The position numbers were made by a program, and so were the translations under genes. Source: Spirochaetaceae bacterium (GTDB taxonomy: Bacteria; Spirochaetota; Spirochaetia; Treponematales; Breznakiellaceae). Taken from it: a stretch of 8,116 bases of DNA. Below are positions 1 through 4,671 of the stretch, one piece after another. Every line of letters begins with the position of its first letter. Position 1 is the stretch's first letter. The stretch is taken from assembly GCA_031278935.1 (NCBI GenBank), contig JAITJK010000026.1, positions 1-8,116 of the forward strand, written 5' to 3'. The notes beneath the pieces were generated by a model. The model was not told the DNA's origin. It did no database searches and saw only the letters and a program-made list of their open reading frames with translations.

Positions 1-213
1 CGGATGGACTTTTATTTTGATGACACGAATTATTTTACCTGTCACCGCAAAGGCGAAGGCTTTGGTGAATGGCCATTTGATTTCCCTCAATACTTGCTGA
101 TCAATCTTGCCATCGGCGGTAGTTGGGGTGGTTTGAAAGGTATTGATGATGCCATTTTCCCTGTGAAATACTGGATTGATTATGTTCGAATTTTTGGTTC
201 GACGCCCTTATAA
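1..213 (+). CDS. Glycoside hydrolase family 16 (beta-glucanase/laminarinase type), C-terminal fragment
   Basis: The reading frame is open from the first base of the window and ends at TAA 211-213, so only about the last 70 residues are present and the true start lies upstream. The stretch WPFDFPQYLLINLAIGG, followed by SWGG, GIDD, IFP and finally DYVRIFG, is the typical end of GH16 beta-jelly-roll enzymes, where the last strands carry an N-L-A-I-G-G-x-W-G-G motif and a terminal D-Y-V-R-V-Y. The catalytic E-x-D-x-x-E motif would be upstream and cannot be checked. GH16 enzymes of this branch cut beta-1,3 or mixed-linkage beta-glucans and are usually secreted, but the export signal is also outside the window. 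No domain follows the catalytic fold. The DNA is AT-richer than the next gene. The family call is strong; the exact substrate is unknown. Confidence 0.85.
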   Translation, partial: RMDFYFDDTNYFTCHRKGEGFGEWPFDFPQYLLINLAIGGSWGGLKGIDDAIFPVKYWIDYVRIFGSTPL

Positions 214-257
214 CAAAATGATGACCTAGCTACACGGAACCCCGAAGCATCCGCATT

Positions 258-298
258 CATTGTGAGGGATCCGCTCGTTAGAGCGGGCGAAGCAATCC
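258..298 (+). repeat. Dispersed repeat, single arm (copy 1)
   Basis: The sequence CATTGTGAGG, then a hairpin, then GCGAAGCAATCC matches one arm of the GTCATTGCGAG...GAAGCAATCC type of intergenic repeat found again at 4491-4569 and 6371-6397. The interior (271-286) is a perfect 6-bp stem CCGCTC/GAGCGG with a GTTA tetraloop. No second inverted arm is seen, so this is a partial or degenerate copy. Confidence 0.6.
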
Positions 299-385
299 AG
301 TGCCGGGGCGCCGGGGGATTAGAACTCCTCGGCGGGGGCGCTTGGATACATAACCACCACTACCAGCCGGGTGCTTCTCCCTTGG

Positions 386-399
386 GGGCTTTAAAGCCC
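386..399. promoter_or_regulatory. 14-bp perfect palindrome over the -35 box of the phosphohexomutase promoter
   Basis: GGGCTTTAAAGCCC is a perfect palindrome, flanked by CCCTTGG on the left and TAGGGG on the right, which loosely extend the symmetry. Its centre, TTTAAA, is the candidate -35 element of the downstream promoter. It could be an operator for a dimeric regulator or a short hairpin (GGGCT/AGCCC, TTAA loop). No T-run follows, so it is not a terminator. Confidence 0.4.
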
Positions 400-418
400 T
401 AGGGGACTGGGGTATACT
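390..418 (+). promoter_or_regulatory. Candidate sigma-70 promoter of the phosphohexomutase operon
   Basis: TTTAAA at 390-395 (4 of 6 matches to TTGACA) is separated by 17 bases from TATACT at 413-418 (5 of 6 matches to TATAAT). Transcription would start near 425, giving a leader of about 32 bases that contains the AAGGAG ribosome binding site at 443-448, 8 bases before the ATG. Confidence 0.5.
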
Positions 419-456
419 GAAGTACCCATATATGGGGTTACGAAGGAGTGTAGCCT

Positions 457-2409
457 ATGGCAGTAATAGGGCATCCTGATTCGAGGGTGATTATTGAAGA
501 AACCAAGGAATTCCCGTTTTCAGCAGCAGATGAAGGGGTGCAAGACCCCCAGGTAGAGGCCGCCCTTGAGGATATGATCCTCTCCCCCTCAGGGTGGCGG
601 GGCATCTTTGCCCTCGATGGGGATGGAGAGGGAAAAGGGGAAGGTATCCCTGCAGCCCATAAAATAATCCTTGCCGCCGGGGCCAAGGTCTTTGCGGACT
701 ATATAAAGACCCGGAGCCTCATTCCTCAGAGGCCCAAGCCTGTGGTGATTGTAGGCATGGATACCCGACCCAGTGGCAGGGCCATAGCGGATATCCTCAT
801 CCGGGTCCTCATCACCGAAGGCTGTACCGTCCGCTTTGCCTTGGTTACCGCAGCCCCGGAGATCATGGCCTATGCACGGGCGTGTGGGATTCAGGGAACC
901 GCATCGGGTTTTGTGTATATTTCTGCAAGTCATAATCCTATTGGTCATAACGGCCTTAAATTTGGTCTCACCGATGGCGGTGTGTTAGCCGCAGAGGAGG
1001 CGAACCGTCTGATTGAAGCCTTTCGTTCCTTCATGGCCGATCCTTCCCGGATACCCCGGGCCAAAGCCCTGGTTCTTGGGGCGGACGTCGAAACCCTGGC
1101 CCAGGTGTACGGGGCGGCCTCCCAGATCAAGACCGAAGCCTATGACGCCTACCTCAGTTTCACCAAAGAAGTGGTGGGTGGCTCGGTCAGTACCCTGGTA
1201 CAGCCCGGTTCAGTCAGGGTTTTGGACGCTGTGGCCCAAGGCTTACAGGGCGCGCCCTTAAGCATTGCGGCGGATCTCAACGGGTCCGCCCGAACCCTCT
1301 CCATTGACCGAGGCTTTTTTACCTCCCTGGGGCTGGGCTATTATAGCCTGAATGACACCCCGGGACGTATTGCCCATCGTATCGTTCCTGAAGGAGAATC
1401 CCTTGAACCCTGCCGGCAGTTTCTGGAGGAACTGCATACCCAAGACCCCTCGGTACTGGTAGGCTATGTACCGGACTGCGATGGTGACCGGGGCAATCTG
1501 GTGATCTGGGATGAGCGCGGCCAATGCGCCCGGTGCCTGGATGCCCAGGAGGTCTTTGCCTTAGCCTGTGTGGCGGAACTGGCCCATCTCGTGTGGACCG
1601 GGGAACTGAGCTATGACGCTCAGGGCCGGGCGGTGCAAAAGGCCGCAGTGGTGGTAAACGATCCCACCTCCCTGCGGGTGGACCGGATCGCCGCGGCCTT
1701 TGATGTGGCCCTGTTCCGGGTAGAAGTGGGGGAGGCCCATGTGGTAGGCCGGGCCAGGAAGCTTCGGGAAGAGGGCTATACGGTGCGTATCCTTGGGGAA
1801 GGTGCCGCCGGGGGCAATATCACCCATCCCTCGGCGGTTCGGGATCCTATCAATACGGTTATGGCCCTCATCAAGCTTTTGACCATTCGGAGTTCTGGAG
1901 ATAAACCGGGGTTCTTTAAGCTGTGGTGGGATCGTTCCGCCCAAGCGGACCGGTGGCGGGAGGATTTTTCCCTTTCCGATATTATTGCCTCCTTACCGCC
2001 CTTTGTCAGCACTGGTTCCTATACCCCGGAAGCCCTCCTACAGGTGAAGACGCGGGATCATGGGGCGCTTAAAGACCGGTACCAGGGCCTATTTCTTCGG
2101 GAATGGGAAAGTCGGAAAGCCGACCTTAAGTCTCGGTATGGCATCATCCGCTGGGAGGCAGCCTGTTACCAGGGTATGGAAGAGCGGCGGGGGATTACCC
2201 GTTTTGGAGATGCCCGCCGGGGGGGATTAAAAATCACCTTTACCAATCAAGCGGCCCAGGAGATCGCCGCCCTTTGGATGCGCGGTTCAGGAACTGAACC
2301 GGTATTCCGGGTTATGGCCGACGCGGCGGGGGATGATCCGGCTATGGAGCGAGACCTTATCCAGTGGCAACGGCGTATGGTTATGGAGGCGGATGAAGCC
2401 GCCGATTAG
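457..2409 (+). CDS. Alpha-D-phosphohexomutase (phosphoglucomutase/phosphomannomutase family), 650 aa
   Basis: This is a cytoplasmic enzyme expected to move a phosphate between C1 and C6 of a hexose phosphate. The ATG follows AAGGAG (443-448) by 8 bases. All four active-site regions can be placed: the phosphoserine loop SASHNP with Ser158, the Mg2+-binding loop DCDGDR with Asp340, Asp342 and Asp344, the sugar-recognition region around 422-454 (VEVGEAHVV, then GEGAAGGN at 447-454), and the phosphate-binding loop RGSGTEP at 609-615. Two things are odd. At 650 residues it is longer than the usual 450-580 of the family. The third loop also lacks the conserved Ser of the common GExSGH or GEESFG patterns. 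There is no signal peptide. It is the first gene of an operon with the PUR-domain gene, whose Shine-Dalgarno overlaps this stop codon. The superfamily is clear; glucose versus mannose or glucosamine specificity cannot be decided. Confidence 0.9.
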   Translation: MAVIGHPDSRVIIEETKEFPFSAADEGVQDPQVEAALEDMILSPSGWRGIFALDGDGEGKGEGIPAAHKIILAAGAKVFADYIKTRSLIPQRPKPVVIVGMDTRPSGRAIADILIRVLITEGCTVRFALVTAAPEIMAYARACGIQGTASGFVYISASHNPIGHNGLKFGLTDGGVLAAEEANRLIEAFRSFMADPSRIPRAKALVLGADVETLAQVYGAASQIKTEAYDAYLSFTKEVVGGSVSTLVQPGSVRVLDAVAQGLQGAPLSIAADLNGSARTLSIDRGFFTSLGLGYYSLNDTPGRIAHRIVPEGESLEPCRQFLEELHTQDPSVLVGYVPDCDGDRGNLVIWDERGQCARCLDAQEVFALACVAELAHLVWTGELSYDAQGRAVQKAAVVVNDPTSLRVDRIAAAFDVALFRVEVGEAHVVGRARKLREEGYTVRILGEGAAGGNITHPSAVRDPINTVMALIKLLTIRSSGDKPGFFKLWWDRSAQADRWREDFSLSDIIASLPPFVSTGSYTPEALLQVKTRDHGALKDRYQGLFLREWESRKADLKSRYGIIRWEAACYQGMEERRGITRFGDARRGGLKITFTNQAAQEIAALWMRGSGTEPVFRVMADAAGDDPAMERDLIQWQRRMVMEADEAAD

Positions 2410-2412
2410 GAG
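2408..2412 (+). promoter_or_regulatory. Ribosome binding site overlapping the upstream stop codon
   Basis: AGGAG begins inside the TAG stop (2407-2409) of the phosphohexomutase gene and lies 6 bases before the ATG at 2419. This points to co-transcription and probably translational coupling of the two genes. Confidence 0.7.
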
Positions 2413-2418
2413 AAAAAC

Positions 2419-2769
2419 ATGGGTATACGGGGAGAATTATTTTCAAAAAAAGTGCTGTTGCCAAACAGAACCTACTTCTTTAACGTGAAAGAAAACCGCA
2501 TGGGAGACTTGTACCTCAACATTGTGGAAAGCAAAAACCGGGAAACTGAGGGTTTTGAACGCCAGTCGGTGGTGCTCTTTGCGGAGGACCTTCAGGCGTT
2601 CCTCGCAGGCTTCGAGGAATCCCTTCGGGTGTTGGAAAAGGCGGACCGGGAGCGCAAACGCAGCGTCCCGCCCAAGAGCCGCCCCAATCGGGAGGGCGAA
2701 GGTGGACCCTCTCCGACTCACCCCAGCCGAAAACGGGTCCTCCTCAAGAAACGTCTGCCCCGGGTATAG
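2419..2769 (+). CDS. PUR-domain (DUF3276) nucleic-acid-binding protein, 116 aa
   Basis: Residues about 17-70 match the PUR/DUF3276 fold of small bacterial PUR-alpha-like proteins: RTYFFNVKENRMGDLYLNI, ESKNR, then VVLFAEDLQAFLAGFEESL. The pattern R-T-Y-F-F-x-V-K-E...G-D-L-Y-L...E-S-K-x-R followed by an amphipathic helix is typical. Members dimerise and bind single-stranded or duplex DNA and RNA; the Borrelia member BpuR is a transcriptional and translational modulator. From residue 72 on, a tail rich in Lys, Arg, Pro and Ser (KADRERKRS to KKRLPRV) extends past the single PUR repeat and is probably disordered and nucleic-acid-binding. The gene sits 9 bases after the phosphohexomutase stop, so it is in the same operon. 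The family assignment rests on pattern recognition. Its targets here are unknown; autoregulation or control of the neighbouring sugar genes would be speculation. Confidence 0.82.
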   Translation: MGIRGELFSKKVLLPNRTYFFNVKENRMGDLYLNIVESKNRETEGFERQSVVLFAEDLQAFLAGFEESLRVLEKADRERKRSVPPKSRPNREGEGGPSPTHPSRKRVLLKKRLPRV

Positions 2770-2782
2770 CGGGGTTACCTGC

Positions 2783-2813
2783 TATGTACTACAAAAAAAC
2801 GGTATGTACTACA
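2783..2813. repeat. 11-bp direct repeat TATGTACTACA, two copies in 20-bp register
   Basis: TATGTACTACA occurs at 2783-2793 and again at 2803-2813, exactly 20 bp (about two helical turns) apart. Each contains the dyad TGTA-C-TACA. The second copy also forms part of the left arm of the downstream terminator-like hairpin. The phased spacing suits a regulator binding two sites on one DNA face, but a local duplication is an equally simple explanation. Confidence 0.45.
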
Positions 2814-2843
2814 GCGGACTTGTATCATGGCCCGTATTTTTTT
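2793..2843 (+). terminator. Candidate intrinsic terminator of the phosphohexomutase-PUR operon
   Basis: An A7 run (2793-2799) and CGG, then ATGTAC, can pair with GTA-T-CAT, then CCG, and a T7 run (2837-2843), with small internal mismatches. The structure lies directly after the PUR gene, and its A/T flanks would let it work in both directions. The stem is imperfect, so confidence is moderate. Confidence 0.45.
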
Positions 2844-2864
2844 CTAAGCAATCCTCTCCGCCGA

Positions 2865-2876
2865 TGTAACGTTACA
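2865..2876. promoter_or_regulatory. 12-bp palindrome TGTAACGTTACA, operator-like
   Basis: TGTAACGTTACA is perfectly symmetric with a central CG, the usual layout of LacI-family operators. It overlaps TACAAT (2873-2878), which could be a -10 box for the small ORF at 2974. No good -35 box is visible upstream, so the promoter is uncertain. Confidence 0.45.
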
Positions 2877-2915
2877 ATGTAGAAACGAAAGGACGGGTGT
2901 CTCCACGGCAGGTGG

Positions 2916-2950
2916 AAAAAAGGCCCCGGGGAAAGGAGTAACCCCGGGGC
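2916..2950 (-). terminator. Strong intrinsic terminator for the minus-strand operon
   Basis: GCCCCGGGG (2923-2931) and CCCCGGGGC (2942-2950) form a perfect 9-bp all-GC stem around a 10-base loop. Read on the minus strand, the stem is followed by C and then six Ts (the A-run at 2916-2921), a textbook rho-independent terminator. It lies about 108 bases past the stop of the 89-residue minus-strand gene, with no minus-strand gene between. On the plus strand the loop reads AAAGGAGTAA, which resembles a Shine-Dalgarno sequence. Confidence 0.8.
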
Positions 2951-2973
2951 GCAATCATAAAGGAAGGAGGAAT

Positions 2974-3030
2974 ATGAAACAGTACAAAACTGTACCTATT
3001 CCTAATAACAACCCTACCCGTAAAAAGTAA
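2974..3030 (+). CDS. Small ORF, 18 aa, basic peptide of unknown function
   Basis: ATG 2974 is preceded by AAGGAGG (2964-2970 region) in AAAGGAAGGAGGAAT, one of the best ribosome binding sites in the window. The predicted peptide is MKQYKTVPIPNNNPTRKK, ending at TAA 3028-3030. It is rich in Lys, Pro and Asn, with no hydrophobic segment and no run of one amino acid that would suggest classic attenuation. Upstream lie a 9-bp GC hairpin and a possible operator; downstream no + strand gene follows before the convergent gene. It also overlaps, in antisense, the 3' untranslated part of the minus-strand operon. It may be a translated small protein, or a chance ORF next to a purine-rich stretch. I do not recognise the peptide. 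Confidence 0.4.
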   Translation: MKQYKTVPIPNNNPTRKK

Positions 3031-3045
3031 CACCCTCCTTGAGGG
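3022..3045 (-). terminator. Weak hairpin just after the 89-aa gene, possible first terminator
   Basis: CCCTC-CTT-GAGGG (3033-3045) is a 5-bp stem. On the minus strand it is followed, after six bases, by five Ts (A-run at 3022-3026). It lies 13 bases past the minus-strand stop. It is much weaker than the terminator at 2916-2950. Confidence 0.3.
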
Positions 3046-3057
3046 CTCAGGGTAGAT

Positions 3058-3327
3058 TTACCGAGGGTCCGATGCCCTGGTGCCCGATGCCTGCCATTGG
3101 GCAAGGGTATATTCATAGGCCGCAATGGTGGCCGCGAGGGTAATATCCTGCACATCGCCCCGGCCTCCCCAGTCCGCACCGTCCATGTGGTAAAGGTGCT
3201 GCAAGACTCCTTCGAGAGTCGTCACCGTACAGTCCGGGTCTGCGGCTCTCCGCCGCTCAAGGCCACGCACTTCCGCCTCAAAAGTTTCGTGATAGGTCCG
3301 CTCCTGCCAATCAACGGATTCCCCCAT
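3058..3327 (-). CDS. Conserved-looking hypothetical protein, 89 aa
   Basis: I do not recognise the family. The start at 3327 was chosen because AGGAGG lies 6 bases upstream and only two bases separate it from the TGA of the preceding gene; an upstream extension of the frame would lie inside that gene. The protein begins MGESVDWQERTYHETFEAEV. It has an acidic and charged N-terminal half with a likely helix (ERTYHETFEAEVRGLERRR), a middle reading TTLEGVLQHLYHMDGADWGG, and a C-terminal alanine-rich helix (LAATIAAYEYTLAQWQA). There is no signal peptide or membrane segment, so it is probably a small soluble, mostly helical cytoplasmic protein. One Cys (residue 33) is present and no metal-binding pattern is visible. 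It is translationally coupled to the secreted YD-like protein and would share its promoter. Confidence 0.75.
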   Translation of the reverse strand: MGESVDWQERTYHETFEAEVRGLERRRAADPDCTVTTLEGVLQHLYHMDGADWGGRGDVQDITLAATIAAYEYTLAQWQASGTRASDPR

Positions 3328-3329
3328 AT

Positions 3330-4385
3330 TCAGCCTCCTGGCGCGTAGGTAATACGCCGCGTTACGGTCGTCCCAGGACTGGGTACCAAGACCCCTAAGC
3401 GACGAACCATGCGTATTTCTTGCCGTTCGGTCCAATTACCCTGGCTGTCCACGGTATAGGTGAAGTACGAGACCACCGCGTCTTCAGGGTCCTCCAGAGA
3501 GGCTTCGATCATCCCCACCAGGAAGCCGCGTTCATCCCATTGAAAGGTATAGCGCCGGGTCTCAGGCACTATGGAGGGAGGCGCGGCAGCGAATTCCGCA
3601 GGAGGCGCTTCAAGGACCGGCCGTTCCCAATAGCGGGGGTAGATTCTGTGATTTTTTTGATAATAGAGGGCGGAAAAGGTGCCTTCCGCTGCGGCGATTT
3701 CTGAAAGGTTGCCGAAACTATCGTACTCGTACCATACGTTCTGTTCTTCGGTCCCGGTATAGCTCGTAAGGCTACCGATACGCGTATCTTCCCCCGCATC
3801 CTGGGCGCGGGAATGAAAGAAACCTAGGGCAGTCCCCTGGGCGTCATACCAGGTTTCGGAAATTCCCGTGTGATCCCATTGGAAGACCAGAAAAAAAACC
3901 ACCTCCCCCCCGGTAAGCCTGGCGAGAAACCGGGAAGCATCCTCATACCTAAGGACTTCCAGTTCCCAAGGCGTATCGCCGGTAATGGTCAGGCCCTGGA
4001 TACGCTTTCCCTGGCGCTGAATCCCTTGGACCTGAACCCAGGCCCCCTGCAGGTATATCGGAAAGGCCCTTAAGTCCCCTCGGTTCCAGCAGGCCCGGTA
4101 TTCCTCTTCCTCCAGGAGCACCGTAATCGAGGCGGCCCGGCCCGTAGTAAGGCTAAAGGCATCGGGGGGAACCTGTACCGCCCAATCAGGCCGAAAGGCC
4201 AGGTCTTTTTGTGCGGCCTCAAGCAAAACTGGTCCCACCGGATAGGGCACGTCCGCGAGGGCGTCTTCCGGGGCTTCCGTCTCCGTTTCCGGGAGAATCG
4301 CATTCTCCTGGGCAAGTAGCCCTAGGGGAATCCCGACTCCCAGGAAAGCGAAGCCTATAAGGCTTAAAAAAAAGAATCTACCCAT
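3330..4385 (-). CDS. Secreted protein with degenerate YD/RHS-like repeats, 351 aa
   Basis: The start at 4385 gives a clear Sec signal peptide: MGRFF, then a long hydrophobic core (FLSLIGFAFLGVGIPLGLLA), with likely cleavage after LLA before QEN. A longer frame starting at TTG 4424 is rejected because that codon is the -35 box of the promoter. No lipobox Cys is present, so the protein is likely periplasmic or surface-exposed. After an acidic linker (about residues 27-45) comes a mixed region. The second half carries several Y-x-Y-D-x-x-G-N-like units: WDHTGISETWYDAQG, WYEYDSFGNLSEI, FQWDERGFLVGMI and YTVDSQGNWTER. These resemble the beta-strand repeats of RHS/YD proteins, but they are few and irregular. 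There is no toxin tip or protease motif. The function is unknown. The 89-residue gene follows after two bases. Confidence 0.75.
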   Translation of the reverse strand: MGRFFFLSLIGFAFLGVGIPLGLLAQENAILPETETEAPEDALADVPYPVGPVLLEAAQKDLAFRPDWAVQVPPDAFSLTTGRAASITVLLEEEEYRACWNRGDLRAFPIYLQGAWVQVQGIQRQGKRIQGLTITGDTPWELEVLRYEDASRFLARLTGGEVVFFLVFQWDHTGISETWYDAQGTALGFFHSRAQDAGEDTRIGSLTSYTGTEEQNVWYEYDSFGNLSEIAAAEGTFSALYYQKNHRIYPRYWERPVLEAPPAEFAAAPPSIVPETRRYTFQWDERGFLVGMIEASLEDPEDAVVSYFTYTVDSQGNWTERQEIRMVRRLGVLVPSPGTTVTRRITYAPGG

Positions 4386-4395
4386 GATGCATTTT

Positions 4396-4424
4396 ACTAT
4401 ACCCCATGGGACCCGCCGGAGCAA
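4396..4424 (-). promoter_or_regulatory. Promoter of the secreted-protein operon, very close to the start codon
   Basis: On the minus strand, TTGCTC (4424-4419) is separated by 17 bases from TATAGT (4401-4396, 5 of 6 matches to TATAAT). Only 10 bases separate the -10 box from the ATG at 4385, so transcription would begin about 3-4 bases before the start codon. No Shine-Dalgarno sequence precedes the ATG, consistent with a near-leaderless mRNA. Confidence 0.5.
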
Positions 4425-4450
4425 GCGTGAACGTACAAAACCGTCTCCCT

Positions 4451-4472
4451 ATCGCCTCTGAAGTGAGGCGAT
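4451..4472. other. Inverted repeat with 8-bp arms in a divergent intergenic region
   Basis: ATCGCCTC (4451-4458) and GAGGCGAT (4465-4472) are perfect inverted arms around TGAAGT. The site lies between the divergent secreted-protein and esterase genes, about 27 bp upstream of the former's -35 box. No T-run follows on either strand, so an operator or a structured element is more likely than a terminator. Confidence 0.5.
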
Positions 4473-4490
4473 CCAAAGCGAAGAATACCG

Positions 4491-4569
4491 GTCATTGCGA
4501 GGAGTACAGCGACAAAGCAATCCCCCGAACAAGCCCTTCACGGGATTGCTTCACTGCCCCTTGAATGAC
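4491..4569. repeat. Dispersed palindromic repeat, complete copy (copy 2)
   Basis: This 79-bp element starts with GTCATT and ends with AATGAC. Inside it, AAGCAATCCC (4515-4524) is inverted as GGGATTGCTT (4542-4551) around a 17-base centre. It is the only copy in the window with both arms. GTCATTGCGAG...AAGCAATCC elements of this sort are, from general knowledge, scattered between genes in many unrelated bacterial genomes and behave like non-coding mobile palindromes. No coding capacity is evident. Confidence 0.75.
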
Positions 4570-4671
4570 GTTATTTACAAAAATGAGTGTGCCTTCGGGT
4601 AATGCACCGGCCTTTTTCTTCTCTCCAGCAATGTCCTTTCGCATACCCTCTTTCCTGCCGATACCAAAGAA

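Noticed and set aside
1561..1944. A 127-residue minus-strand open frame inside the mutase gene
   Set aside because: It is the antisense shadow of the catalytic and sugar-binding regions of the mutase and shows no domain features.
2758..2774. CCCCG/CGGGG hairpin over the stop of the PUR gene as a terminator
   Set aside because: Only 5 bp and no T-run follows; the A7/T7 hairpin at 2793-2843 is the better candidate.
2820..2848. A promoter with TTGTAT as -35 and TCTAAG as -10
   Set aside because: The spacing is right but the -10 match is poor and the sequence overlaps the T7 tract of a terminator-like hairpin.
3328..3435. An N-terminal extension of the 89-residue protein to 125 residues
   Set aside because: The extension lies inside the preceding gene, while ATG 3327 has AGGAGG at the right distance and follows the stop by two bases.
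4386..4424. A longer secreted protein starting at TTG 4424
   Set aside because: The TTG is the start of the -35 box and the frame runs across the -10 box; the signal peptide begins naturally at ATG 4385.
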